This document shows positions 1-13,100 of a DNA stretch of 64,000 nt, piece by piece (positions within the stretch are counted from its first letter, which is position 1; the number at the start of each line of letters is the position of its first letter). The stretch lies in assembly GCF_901709675.1 (NCBI RefSeq), contig NC_051105.1, positions 8,550,104 through 8,614,103 on the forward strand, given 5' to 3'. This DNA comes from Syngnathus acus. Its lineage: Eukaryota > Chordata > Actinopteri > Syngnathiformes > Syngnathidae. Under the pieces are notes generated by a model that did not search any database, had not been told where the DNA came from, and worked only from the letters and a program-made list of their open reading frames with translations. The translations under genes and the position numbers were made by a program.

Positions 1-82
1 TGGGCATTACTAATACAATATAATATATATAAAATATTAGGGGCAGTTACATGATTTGTTGTTAAAGTTGGTGCCTTTACAT

Positions 83-394
83 CAGGGGTGTCAAACTCAT
101 TTTTTTGGCGGGCCGCATTGTAGTCATAGTTTCTTTGGGAGGGCCATTATTACTGTCAACCCAAATAAATGTATGAGCACCTCATATTATATACAGTAAA
201 AGCTACAAAACAAACTGACAAATAAGTCAGTTTCAAATCAGATGAGTAAAAACTGGTCAAATATTTTTGAAAAAAAGATATAAAAAGTGTAGACAATTTG
301 CAATTCTAGTAATGACATAAATTTGATGCACAATTTGTCTTCGCGGGCCACATAAAATTATGTGGCGGGCCATATCTGGAGTTTGACACCGGTG
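83..394. mobile_element. Non-autonomous hAT-type MITE with 8-bp target-site duplication
   Basis: The element is 312 bp. It begins CAGGGGTGTCAAACTC, and the reverse complement of its end is CACCGGTGTCAAACTC, so the terminal inverted repeats match at 14 of 16 positions. It is flanked by a perfect 8-bp direct repeat, ctttacat, at 75-82 and 395-402. Eight-bp duplications and CAGGG-type termini are characteristic of hAT transposons. It has no coding capacity. The 'gcgggcc' blocks just inside each end resemble an abundant dispersed fish repeat. The intact duplication suggests a fairly recent insertion; the two terminal mismatches suggest some age. Confidence 0.85.
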
Positions 395-2585
395 CTTTAC
401 ATCATAGTAGCAAGGTCTCAGGTATTAGCAACACAGCAATGTTGCGTAGCATTTGGGAATAATTCGCTCTATTGCTTTTGATGCTCTTACAAAAAATATA
501 TATATTATTGATTAAATAGCAATCTCACAGTGCTTTCCTCTTAATATTTCTTACACAAACTCCAACATCAATGACATGCAAGTCACAACACGATAAGCAA
601 GTTTCTCCAAAAAGAGTCCCTGTGGAAAACAAGATAACAGCTTCATTTTTGTATTCCAATGTATGACTTGTGGAATGATATCAGGCCATCAGTCGCGATG
701 AGCCGCAGCCTTAACGTGGTCTGTTGTACAATGCCGTAACGGACAATAATCATTTGTAATCTGCTTATTATGTTTATTACAGCTGCATTGTGTTGATATT
801 AAATTCGCATGGCAACAATAGTTGTTCATTTAACAGCGATAATGATTGTTTTTTTTTTAATCTTGCTCATTTTGAGTTCTCAAACAATGCTTCAAAATTA
901 TTCTGAGCTTGTAGAAGCAGATGTGGGTTGACTGCTTATCATTCTAAATGAGCAGAAGACAAACATTATATTTGTTTATTTATATTGACTTCCAGAAAAT
1001 TGGAAAATGGAACTAATTAATGTGCCCATGACTATAAATAATAATAAAATGATGCATCTGTTTATTGCCATCCACTTTAAATACTAGAAAAGACATTTTA
1101 ATATACAGCACACCAGTAAAAACTAATATTTTCCAAATGCTTAAAGTTATTATTCATTTTTCGTGTAACACATTAACAGCTGTTTTTAAGGTTGAAAGGA
1201 GTGTGCGCTTAGATTATTTCATCGTGCTGCATTCGCCTTCCAAGAAAATAGGCGGAGGTAGTCTACAGTACTGCTATTTAGTCATAGGATTAAGATGATC
1301 CAATTTTCCAGACAAACCTTTGTTTACCCGAGGAACCAAATAAAGAATTTTGATAGCTTGAGTAATTAAAACGCAAAAGCTGATCTTTTCTTTTTTTTTT
1401 TTTTTTTTACACCGGGTAGGACCACATGAATCTCACTCCGTCCCAATAATTGTGAGAAATTATTAACATGATCAGTGTCTTTACATTAATTAATAGGGGT
1501 GTAAATAAAAAAAATTTAAAAAAAGAATCCTCTTACGATATAGAGAATGACTATATATATAATTCATCAACTTTTGCTCATCTAATACTTGGCCTGCTGT
1601 TTAAGAATATAAAAAGAAAACAAAAGATAATTATATCCATTTGAAACAAACTTTTCCTTGGGCAGTACCTTGGGATATTTTATCTGCCATATGTCTCAAC
1701 TCTATTGTTGATTTCTTGTTAATTGCATTTTGCCAATATTCATACTGAACAAACGAGAAGATGTGACTGCCTCGCAGGACGCCGACAAAATCTCAGGGGT
1801 TGTTAATATGCGCACCATGAAAGTCTCATTATTCAGTGTTGAACAATAGCTTACGGTCGTCCCGACGGTATAGTAGGAAAACATTATTTTCACAAGTTTT
1901 TCTGTAGGCCCTAAATGTGCAACTCTGTTCTACTAAAACAGGTTTAACATATGTCAGTGATAGATGCAGAGTCTTTCTTTGTTTCGTTCGAACAAATAAG
2001 GATTGCCAAAAAAGTAATTGCATTGGTTGCACAATCTGGGTCGTAAAAATTGATTTGGGAGTTCATAGTAATAAAAATGTGTCCCGAAAGATTTCTTAAA
2101 TGGTCAAACAATAAGAAAATGGATGTTGGGCTATATCAATGACCTGTTATGATTTGAATTTGCAGGTACCAAATCCACTGCATCTAAACGATAGCCCCCT
2201 TAAGAGGCCTCGTGGGGGAACAAGAGGGGTTTCGAGTGAGTGAAATTGTCTGTGAAGCCCCCACTTCAACAAATAAAAAAAATACCTAGTAGGCAAATGC
2301 AATATGTAAGCGGTGATTCAGTTGAGATTGGTTCCAAAGCAGGCTAGGAGCAGTGGAGCATCCACAAGGTTTGTCCAGAAGACTAAGCTCATACTTTGCC
2401 AAACTGGCAGTACGAAATCCTGCGGTAGAAGAACAGATGGAAGTCTGGGCAGGAGGAGAAAGGAGAGCAAATAAATAGTTAAAAATGGAATATGATGAAA
2501 GGAAGTGGGATCCAGACAATACAGCGAGGGACCGACCGGCTCACAGCAATCGCGACTTGTCGCATTCATCCATTCTGAGTAGTCA

Positions 2586-2751
2586 CCAATGCCAATACTA
2601 GGTACCAGTACCAGGATTACTTTTGATGCATACAAACACAATTACAGATAAACAGTTCTCGTAATGGCGATTTTACTTCCTGACTGTAAAATGGTCGTGA
2701 GTACCGATACCTTGAAACAAGGCTGGTACCGATACCAGGTATTGGTATTCG
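2586..2751. repeat. Degenerate inverted repeat with GGTACC-type arms
   Basis: A 27-nt arm at 2586-2612, rich in 'ggtacc' and 'ccaatac', is matched in inverted orientation by 2725-2751 at about 20 of 27 positions. The two enclose roughly 110 bp. Another 'gtaccgatacc' copy sits at 2701-2711. This resembles the 'ggtatcggtatcgg' type of dispersed repeat found at ends of fish DNA transposons, but I cannot name the family. There is no clear target-site duplication, so the element is probably old or truncated. Confidence 0.45.
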
Positions 2752-2880
2752 CCCAATTCCTGCTTGATCGACATGGTCCCATCAATTTTGAAACATCTTT
2801 GAATTTAGCTTGAACACCACGTCCAGAGAAACACAAAATGACCAACGTTCATTTCAGACAGAATTTTCAACTCATATCAG

Positions 2881-3142
2881 CCTACTCGTTGCTCGGCAAC
2901 CACTTTTTGTTTTGGGGTAAATCAAAACCCACCTAATCAAATATTCAGTGGTATAATGTCCTAAGAACTACAAACACCATTTCGTACAGCCTACAGCTCA
3001 AGCTCAATAGTAATTATCCTTGCAGTTCACGTATCGTTTTTTTTATATTCCACTTCTTCGGCTACTCGTCGCTCAGCAACCACTTTGTTTTTAGTGAAAT
3101 TAAAACTCAGCTAATGAACTATTCAGTGGTATAATGTTCTAC
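2881..3142. repeat. Local direct duplication, two copies about 180 bp apart
   Basis: The stretch 2881-2962 recurs as 3061-3142 in the same orientation. Both copies begin with a 'ctactcgt.gctc.gcaaccact' type block and end with the shared block 'attcagtggtataatgt'. They differ by substitutions and small indels, at about 80% identity by eye. The roughly 100 bp between them (2963-3060) is not obviously duplicated. This looks like an old local segmental duplication or two fossils of one short element. Confidence 0.7.
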
Positions 3143-5593
3143 ATTGAATCTATTTCTTGCATCACTGAAGCTAGTAATGGTTCCCAGAGAATTGGGGTGC
3201 GCCGCACTTTCGCCTCAACCGCTTATACTTCACTACCCTCATAATAGTGTTGCACACACAGATCAATGTTTCAAGGGCTTGCAGCATTCAGGAAAGTACT
3301 TTACTCACCAAATTTCTCACATTTTCAGATTTGAAAGATTTTTTTTTTTTAGACGACTTTGATGACAGCAACTCCAAAGCAAGAGATTAGAAATGATCAA
3401 GATCATGTACAAGTGTCCTTAGGTCCTTTGAAAGGTGTTTAATATCTATTAGACCAATAATGGTACTGTAAGACCATGCAAATGACAGGCAAGAAAGACA
3501 CGAGTCAGCACAACCGAAGAATACATGATGTGATGCTGACAAAAGGGAAATTAGATGTCACCGTTCCTGAATATATTAATTGACATCATAGTGGAGGTTC
3601 AGCTGTGCTTGTGACTTTGTGCTTTTATATTTTAAAACAAAGATGAAATACAAATGCGATCCATTCAGATCAGGCAAAAATTATAGTTAGCTGCAGGTAT
3701 TTTATCTCGGGGACTTTTACTGTTGTAAATAACTAGACGGGAATCCCAGGCTTCATTAGTGCCTCCAGGTGAAACAACAATTGAGTCACCTGTAGTGAAG
3801 TGTAAAAAAAAAAACAGCAGCATCAGTTTGCACAGTCATTTTGAGCCAAATAAATTACTAAATGTGGTGGAAAGAGGTGGAAGCACAGCATCATTAATGA
3901 GAAATGTGATATCGGAGCGTTTCTGACATGCACGTTCAGGTAATTGTTGGAGGAAATCTTCCTGTTTTAAGTTCTAATCTTTACATACATACTGTATATA
4001 CTACATATACAATATATACATCTTGTTGGCTCAACCAAATAAGTAAACAGCAAGAAGCAGGAGTGATGAGCTAGAGTTGCGACAGATGACATGAGTACAG
4101 GGTGTAAAACAGTTGAAGAGTGTTTGTGAAGGAGCCCCCAGTCAGGAAGGTCCGTCGGCAGCCGAGCGTTACAGCAAAGCACCTCATGCGAATAACCCGG
4201 GTACTTAGGAGTCATGAAGTGGGGGGGGGGGGGACCCGAGGCAGACGGCCTGGGGGCATAACTAAGATGGGGGCCACACTAGCACGTAAGGAAGAACATG
4301 TCTGGAGAATGACAAGAACTGTGAGCAAGGGGGGGAGAAGATGGCCGCGGGGCTGAAGGAACACCTGAGACGTGAAATACAATGTGTCTGGTAAACAAAG
4401 AAGAAATTATGTCTATCTGAATCTCTGGAGATCCAGCCACCAAAAAAAACAATAAATAACTGCGACAACTTAGAAGGTGAAGAAAACAATGACGATAAGA
4501 ACAATAAAAGAAATATAGTTTGTTTCTGACCAGATTCCTTATAATCATCTGATTCTTTTCTGAGTGGACTAATTCAGTACACAAACACTCAACACAAAAT
4601 GTTTTTTCTATTTGTGTCCGGAAACATTGTGAGGTTCTGGTTGTTGTTCCCTTTCACGTCACAATTTGGAAAGTGTAAAATTATCTTACGTTGGATATCG
4701 GTTAATTGTTGCGGTGGTACGGGCAGTAAACGTACATAAATGTAAAGATGTAGGATTATTTGATTATCGGAATGGCAAGTGACTTCTTTTATGCTAACAC
4801 TATCTAGCCTCAACGCTAATGCCAAAATTAGTCAAGTCACGTAAAAAGGTCTTGGTTTTATTTCTACTTGTCTTCGCACACAATTGACACTGGATCGTAG
4901 TTGTTTATGTCTCCAAATATATCTTTGCAATTGTATCCAAGACTCTCAATACTTTTAAGTTTTGAATCCTCATTTCAAAGAAATTTTGAGCATATCTGAC
5001 ATTAACTGATAGCTTATCCGTCTGATCTCAACCAACAACATGGCAGAAAACAATTATCGTTTGCATGATGGAAACATAATTATTGTTTACTCCCATGTTG
5101 TGGCCATTTATGTGAATTTTGGTCTCTGTACCATAGCCGATATTAAAAAAAAACATTCCCAAAAACTGTGAAAGGTAAATTGCTGGCAGTGAGGCTGTTT
5201 AATGATAGTGTTGTGTGTCTTTACAAAATACTTCACTGTCAAAACGTTTTTCCTGAAAAGAGCTGCGATATGCAATCAGACCGAGACAATTATACACTCC
5301 AGCTAAAGCAAGTGCCGGATAAAAACAGAACTGAAAATGGTCTTTTAATGAAAAGAAAAAAAAAAAATTTGACATTAAAAAGAACGTGTGCTATGAGTGG
5401 TAAAAGAAAATTCCCCAAAGTTGTTGAATAAGAAACACGGATGTTGTATAAATGTGTCGTTTTTCAACCCTTATAGTGGGAATATAAATCTGATGCTGTG
5501 CTGCAAATATATTTTTTTGTACTTTTTTTTTTTGTAGATAGCCTGTGCTGTAGTCCAAAGCAGGTCACAACATGACCGGACTCAAAGAATAGC

Positions 5594-5611
5594 CACAGTG
5601 CCCTCTATTGG
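5594..5611 (-). promoter_or_regulatory. Candidate CTCF-type motif
   Basis: The minus strand reads CCAATAGAGGGCACTGTGG, a good fit to the CCANNAGRGGGC core followed by ACT. This is a pattern match by eye only. It lies in gene-free DNA 4.5 kb past the gmppa stop codon. Confidence 0.35.
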
Positions 5612-7094
5612 ATATAAACAACATTAAAAAAAAGACTTACATCAATAAAAATAAAATTACAACTGATCTCACCTGTCCTTGCACTTGAATATTTAATTGA
5701 ATTTGTAGTGATTAGTCTGTCGTCACCTTTACTCCATTACTTCTTAATATGTTCTATTTCTCTTGGGGGCATTTCATTTTCAACATCGTCAAAAAAGTAT
5801 GCAGTGAGGTAAAACGGGATTTTGTTATATAAGGTCCGTTCCAGCATTTATCAGTAACATAAGATAACCAAACACATTAAATGAGTCAGGCTAGATAATG
5901 TGGTTAGACAAAACCAAATCAAAACAGTGATTTTCTATAAGAAAAAAAATTGCCATTTCAAAGTGACCGTAAACTTTTGAACACAAGAGACATCTACTTT
6001 ATAGATAGCGGAAAGGTCGATCACAATGCCAAACCTCTGGCGACACAGCAGAATTTTCCTTCTCAACACATTGCTATGCTCCAACATCAACAATTCTGAT
6101 TGTTGAGCACACTACTGTTCTCCATTACTCTGAGATAGGTAAGCATTGTCAAGTTTAATGCACATTGGCTCTGTTCACTAACCAATATTGATTTTGACTG
6201 ATGCATTTGTGCATGTCAAAATAATATTGCAATAGGTTCCTCTCGGACCACGGACCCCCTCCAGTGGGGAAGTGAGAAGCTTTCCGGTTGGCTTCACTGG
6301 CCTTTCTGCTTGAAACATGAACATGAAGTTACGAAACACTCTTCAAACCCTGAGTGACTGAGGAGAGGGGGAAAATAAAACTGTCTTACAAGTTTCATTT
6401 GAGTGTTTTCTCTTGTTGTTGTTTTATTGCTCCTGAAATAAAACAAATCAGATTCTCAATGGACTGGACATATATGTTCATATGCACTTATCTATAGATC
6501 ATTTTCCATTTTCAGCTATTTAGCTTTCAAAAATATTGATTTTATGTTATTTTCACAATATTTTTGGCACTATATTAAAAAAATTCCCATAATTTTCTTT
6601 GTCTACAGTTGCTCACAGCGCTTTTCCAAAACAGGCTTTTTTTTTTTTTTTTTGCTTGTGCTAAATCCCTTGTTCGAAGCACCAACCGAAGAGAGACACG
6701 GGATAAAGCGGCCAAAAATTGTGATGAAAACTCACTCTGCTGGGAAGTGGAACTAAATCTGTTTTCACTGTGATGATTTGGACTACAGGCTTAGCTTCTC
6801 CATCTTCCACAAAGTGAAAGGCACATGTTCAATTCAGCTTGCAATCAACAATAGCACAAAACTGCTATTTATCCTTAAGAAACATTTTGTTTTGCACAGT
6901 ACAATTCACACCCATTTGACCCTGTAAAGTGAAATCAGATTTACACACGTGTTTCAAGAGAACTGCTGGAATTTTGTGCAAAGACTGAAAACTATATAAT
7001 AGTTGTGGTATTTTGTATTTCATTTTTTTGTGGGTGTGGCTAAGATCGCTCCTCCCCTACAATACCGAATCTTGTGAATCACAATTATAAATTA

Positions 7095-7245
7095 CCGTAA
7101 TTTTCGGACTATAAGTCGCGTTTTTTTTCATAGTTTGGGTGGGGGGGCGACTTATATACATATATATGTTTTTTTTCACTTTTTTGGGCATTTTATGGCT
7201 GGTGCGACTTATACTCCGGTGCGACTTATAGTCCGAAAATTACGG
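7095..7245. mobile_element. 151-bp palindromic MITE flanked by TA (Tc1/mariner-like)
   Basis: The element starts CCGTAATTTTCGGACTATAA and ends with the inverse of the same sequence, giving near-perfect terminal inverted repeats of about 26 bp. It is bounded by TA on both sides (7093-7094 and 7246-7247), as expected of TA-targeting transposons. The interior contains a second, partial 'gcgacttata' copy next to the right arm and an AT-rich core. There is no coding capacity. The sequence matches a dispersed repeat type common in fish genomes; I do not assign a formal family name. Confidence 0.8.
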
Positions 7246-8572
7246 TAGTAACTTGCAGTGTCGCATTTATACGTTTATTTTCACTAGAGTGACAGAAAAC
7301 TGCACCGCATCATCTCAAAGAGTATTTTTAACCTCACATTTCCAACCATAACACAGACTATAGCTGTCAATCAAAAATGAGCTAAAGGCAAAAGTTTTGA
7401 TTCAGCTTCCATGTTGAATCTCATTAGAATGTGTGAGCCCAAGCGCCGATAACAACACAACAGTAGTGATAACGTGCCACCGTGGTTTTCCGGCTAATTC
7501 ATCTTTGTCGCGCCAGTCTCTTAGGGGAACTTCACGCATTGAATTTGTCAAAGTCAGAAGTCACAACGGCAACGTTTGCGAACCACAAAACCACCTGCTT
7601 CACACCTGTTAGGGGAACCAGGGAGTTGGCACACTTGAATGTTTCACGGTGCAGTTTAGCAAAACATTAGCATTCACCGCCAGCCCGATGCTATTTTTCC
7701 TCACCATGTGAGTCAGGGATGTCAGTTCCTATTTGACAGCTCATTTGTCAGCCCTTTAGGCTTCTGTTAGGCATCTTCCTCTCACTTTACGCTCATGCGG
7801 ACCCTCCACCTGTCTTCTCAGGTGGAAACCTCCCCGGACCATCCTTCGCCCGTAGTCCTGGCCTCTCGTGCCAGACCGATACACGCTCCAAAAAAAGCAC
7901 AGCTGGGAAAGAAACAAGGTCCACTGAGACCGAAGCAGTTTTTTTTTTACTTGATTTTCCGCTGGGATCGTAGCCAATTATTCTTATCACTGAACAGATG
8001 TGCTTGTTGCAAACTGCATTGGCGATTATGCTCTAATCAGGCGATAAGAAAAACAATAATGACTAATCCACTATTAATTTGCCGCCTTTGTTAATCTTAA
8101 CGTTAGATGTTTCCCCAGTGGTAAACAGTTTTGCACATTCTCTTTCTATTTGAAGGGAGTACAGTTGAAAATAAACATGATTATGCTGATCTTCCCGTGG
8201 GGCTTGTTCTGACAACTTTCCATCTCCTTTACCGAGTGGCCTGAGGGGGGAAGTGCTTATATGAGAGAAGTGGTTTATGGATTGCAAAAGTGGACTTTTC
8301 AAGTAAATCCAGCAGGTATTTGATTTTTATCTGTCGTGTGAAGCGTTTGATATGCAAACATAATCGCATGGGCCACAGATGTGAGAAATATATAGACTAC
8401 TTTTGAGTCTAATTATTGTTACCTTTGTAGCCGGCACATCCCGAGAGGTCGCCGTGTTTTTGCCCGGGAATGGCATGATAATCGATTATTAATCGATATT
8501 ATATGAATACTCGGCAGAGTTACACAATAAACGGATCATAAAAGGAAGCCGAGCCCTCACCGATTGCCCGTG

Positions 8573-9168
8573 GAGACACTTACACCTGCAAGGTTCTTAA
8601 GTGTGATGCTTCTCGACTATTTTACTGACATGATTGTGTTTGACAGGTTAGCCTTTCCTGAAATTACTGTGAGCCTTTCCATTGTCAAGACGAAAAACAA
8701 CATTAGCGCCTGAACGAGAAAACAAAAAAATTCACAGCACACTATACATTGATACCATTTTTTTTTTTGCCTTTTAATTCAAGGGAAAAACATCTTAGCG
8801 GGTATGACGATGAATTTGTGTCAAAGCAGGTGACTGACTTGTTGGCATTTTTGGATTAAATGTTTGAGGTAAATTTAAACTGTTAAATATCTTGTGTACT
8901 TGCCTAAAGTCAGCTGGGATAGATCCCTTCTCATGACCCTAATAAGAACAACTGCTATGGAAAAGTGATAGTTGCTACAAAAAGCACATAAGGTCACTTT
9001 AGAGACATTTCCACCTGCGAGGCTCGAAAATGCACCACGTCCGTATTATTTTACTGACATGATTGTCTTTGGCAGGTTGTCCTTCTTTGAAATTACTGCG
9101 AGTATTTCCATTGCCAAGAAGAAAAACTAATTTAGTGACCGAGGCGGGGAAACAACATACAAAAAATA
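8573..9168. repeat. Second local direct duplication (8573-8730 and 9002-9168)
   Basis: About 155 bp at 8573-8730 recurs in the same orientation at 9002-9168, an offset of about 430 bp. Shared blocks include 'gagaca..t.cacctgc', the 19-nt run ATTTTACTGACATGATTGT, 'gaaattact' and 'tttccattg.caag'. Overall identity is about 75% by eye. Neither copy has coding capacity, and no terminal repeats are visible, so an old tandem duplication followed by divergence is the simplest reading. Confidence 0.7.
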
Positions 9169-10162
9169 GAGGGCATCAAAAGTGGGTCAACTTCATTTGG
9201 ACTAAGTGAAAAATAATATTAGTGACATTGTGTGGCACTAAAAGTGAATGTGTAAGTCACATGACATACAAACTCAAAGGAAACACTCGTTGTACAACTT
9301 GTATCAGTTTAATGTGGTGATGCTATTTTACAGAATCCCCTTCGGATGCATTAAAGCAAGTCATTTGCAAGTAAAACTAACTCCGGCTCCACTATCCCAA
9401 TTTTCACGTCCCCCAAATGCCGCAATAATTGAAACTAAAGTGCAGAAGTGATCATGATGGTTTCAAGTGCTTATTAAGTAAATGTTAATCTGACGTATCC
9501 GCCGATGGATGCAGAGTTCCTCCAGTGATTGCAAATGCTCAGATGCGTTGTTGATTTTATGAAAGGAGTCCGGGCCCCCTGCTATGCGTGCACACACATG
9601 TAAAAAAAATAAACTACTTGATTGCAATCTCATTATCAAGTCTCTAATTTATTTTTGCTGCTTGTCAGTTTTACACTTAATACACTAAAAGGTTTTAATC
9701 AAAGCGCCACGCAAAAGCTCCCCTCTAATTTTCTACCAACACTCACTAGTTCGTCATTTTTATTTACTTACAATTACTGTTCTTGCATTAGACTCTCAAG
9801 TTTGTCCTTGCGGGAGAAACATAATGTGCTCGTCCATAAACCTCTTTTTACATCATATTAACATCAAGCAAATATATTACTCTTGCTCTGGCGGTAAATT
9901 AACAGTTTGGTCAAGTTAATAACTTTGCCCCCCTCCCTCCCCCGACAGCACTTTTCAAGGTGAATCAACATGTGTGATTGCTCTTTCTTTGACGATGCGT
10001 GAAGCCTTGAGGACAAACACATAAAAATCTATCTTTCAAAACAGCCTAATGAATGTCCCATATCTTCCCTCCTGACATCTTATAAACAGTAACTCAAGAG
10101 CAGTGCCTTCAGCGTGATCCCCACCGGTGAGGGAATAACAACGCGAGGGTGAAAAGAGGAAG

Positions 10163-13100
10163 CTAGAGAATAATTTGGTTTTTGAAGCTGCGGTTCAGGT
10201 CTTTGTGCGGCAGGACAATCGCGTTGAGGATTATCACCTCTCTTGGAATGGACACATTACAACCTGCGGGCGAGTATAAAAAATTCGTGTGGCAACTATC
10301 ACGACAAGTGAAACAACGCGCGGCCCAAATGGCATATAAGGAAATGTTACCGAGGATAGTGATGGACGGTGTGAGTTTTCCTTCTCTGAAGAGGGTCTCG
10401 CTGTCAATTTTTGCGTAGGGGTCATTGGGGTTGGGGTCACTGGGAGTTCCTTCCACCCGTGCCCATTTTCCAATCGTGCTATCCCATCCTACAACGCTGT
10501 GGAGGACGCAGCAATGGTCCTCGAGGAGAAAATATAGAGACAAACATAAATCAATGAATGCTAAACCATTTTGCAGGCAAAACAAATAGAAGCCATCTAC
10601 GATAAAAACACGTCTTTGGTTTTAGTACTTTCACTCGCAGAGAAGAAGCCCAGGAGAACTGTTGAGTTTCCGTTGGACTTTGTTTTGCCTTGTACTGAGG
10701 TTGTGCATCTGTCAAAACTGACGGTCAAATCAGAACGGGGATTTGCGTTATAAGAGTTTTATTTTTGAGCGTGTGTCCAAGTCACACATCTGAAAAGTTT
10801 CACATGCAGACCACATTTGAAAGCAAAATGCCAATAACAGAGCTGCCTGAAGAGATTTGTCATTTGCGTCGTGTTTTGGCTTACCTGTAGAGTCGCACCG
10901 TGGAGGATAATGGATTCTCGAACTCTGACCCCAGCACCAATGGTAACGCCAGTACCGATGGTGACATTAGGACCCAACTGCACGATGACATATTGCTTTA
11001 GATCTCTCTTGTGCTTTCACAGAATAAAAACAATGTTGAATGATGCTTACCACAGCAGTGGGGTCAATGTTGGCGGTGGGATGAATATAAACATCACCTA
11101 GAGAACAAAAGAGGCCATTTTAAAGCGGTTGGGTCGCCGCCGTGTTGAAAGACAATAAGGCTGCCGTACCGCTTATTTTCGGGCCTCCAACTTTATTGGA
11201 GGCCAGCCTTTCCGGATGACTTTTACGATACTGGTTGAGGTACAATCGACTGGCATAAATTGCAGACCTGTGGAGGGGGGGAATTCATACGAAACACTTT
11301 TTATCAGCTAGACTGGAAGAAAATGACGTTCATGTCTTTCACTCACCCTGCCGATTTTATCTGGCTCCAGAATCGAAGTGTTTTATAAACGTAGATTTTG
11401 CCCTGTCCGGCGAGAGCGGTGAAAAGGTCCTGCTCCAACCTGATGGCTTCCGCTCTGTGCCAGCCGTTGTTTGTTTCCTCACTGCCAGACATAAAAATGT
11501 GACGTTATGCCTCTGATTTGACAATAGAAATATTTTTGTGTGCTGACATAATTGTTTCTGGTCAAGACCTGTTTTGGGATTAAACCAATAAAACATACTG
11601 ATAAATCTCCTCCTTTTGGGGAAAAAAAAGGAAACTGTTCAAAAATTGTGCCATGGCATAATCTTTTTAATAGAGCTCTTCGCTCTATATGTGACGAGCC
11701 ACTCGGATGATAAGCTGGAAATCCAGCCGAAGATTCATCAAACGTTCTCCAAAGCAGCACTCAGAAGCAAACGCGAGCACAAGTTTGAGTTAAAACGCAT
11801 CACTTGTCAGCTCGGGGGTTCAAACCAAAGCCGATCCAACATTTGATCAAAACCTTAAGTGGATGGCTCTCCATACTAATCAGGATCTCTCTAAAAGTGA
11901 ATTGTGAGAGCCAAGAGATGAAACAGAACGTTAAATATTGATGAAAAGAACATGTTTAAGGATTCCACCCATAATGGGAGATTTGCCAAAAGGGGGAGGT
12001 ATGGTTCGAGGCAAAGTCAGCCCTGTGAGATTTTGCCCTGAATCCACTTTCATTCCTTTCCAAGTTCCAGGATCAGAAAATATGCTGATTCAGTACTAAT
12101 TTTCATTTTGGTGGATTGTTGGTTAAGTATGCAATATGGCTTGAGTTTTCTCTTTTAAGACCTTGCGGCACAATATTTAAGCACGCAAAACAAAATTATA
12201 AAGTGTAAACCCACCAAAAAATAGTTGTTTTTTTCCCCCAGTTGTGTGGCCAGAGTACAGAGTTGATTATGATTATTTGTTTAAGATGATTGAGAAAAGG
12301 AACTGTGTTTTCTTCTCTACGTCACTTCCAAAACAAATGTTCACTTTATCAAGTTCAAGAACAAATAGTTTGACCACGTGCAGAATGTCCTCACGCAAAT
12401 ATTTGCCAACGTCACAGTGCAGTAGTACAAAGTGCGGAAAAGGAAACAAAACAGAGAAAAGCGTGACAATCAACCAGCTCGTTCTTTTTTTCAGCTAACA
12501 TCTATGACTCCTTTTAATCAAAGTAAGCAAGTCCTAACTTTCAGGTGTCGCTCCAACATAAACCTGAGCGATTTTTTTTTTAATGTTGTCTCAGGAGGGA
12601 TTTTATTTTTTCCTCAGGGATTTTCTTGGAAAAAAAACAACAATCATCAAGATTGATAAACCAATTCCAAATTTCTGATCTGGTGAACATTTCAGAGACC
12701 TAAAAAAAAGGTAGTGGAACATTTTAATTATGCCTGTTCTTGTGATAGCATTCACAGTATCTCACCTAAACTCTGTTTCTAAAAAAGAAAAAAAAGATAG
12801 AGAAAGAAGAGCATGGCAACAATCACAAAGCCTCCTATGCAAACTCAGCCATAGTTGCTAAGTAACGCACACCAAACTATGAGTGCTCTAAAACCACACC
12901 GTGCAGTTGACATGTACCAACTTACCCATCATATGGAAAACTGATGATTGTGTGGGCAAACACAAATCATAATGGGGGAAGGAAGGGGAAAGAAAGACAA
13001 ATGAAGACAACCAAAATCACCAAAAAAAAAAAAGACACACACGGATCCCTGCCAGGCGGTTCCCCCAACTCACAGCAGCATATCTTGTTGATTTTTCTGG

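Larger units (their letters stand above)
1..10162. other. Intergenic region downstream of gmppa, no gene recognised
   Basis: No open reading frame here looks like a protein, and none is bounded by splice signals with a recognisable domain. The stretch is AT-rich and holds repeats listed separately: a hAT-type MITE (83-394), a degenerate inverted repeat (2586-2751), two local direct duplications (2881-3142 and 8573-9168) and a TA-flanked MITE (7095-7245). It also has A/T homopolymers and a 13-base G run near 4220. The gmppa 3' UTR must occupy the right end. A minus-strand AATAAA at 9764-9759 is one candidate poly(A) signal, but nothing confirms its use. Small non-coding RNAs or enhancers could be present and would not be visible by eye. 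Confidence 0.6.

Noticed and set aside
5950-5985. 'gtgaccgtaaacttttgaacaca', like a common Tc1-type transposon end
   Set aside because: Only about 25 bases match by memory, with no second end or TA-bounded partner, so it is not listed as an element.
10163-10585. 140-aa minus-strand frame
   Set aside because: It joins gmppa exons 11 and 12 by reading through the intron between them. Consensus splice sites at 10351 and 10263 and homology show it is two exons.
11800-11845. tRNA-like T-arm 'cgggggttcaaacc'
   Set aside because: No matching acceptor, D or anticodon arms are found upstream.
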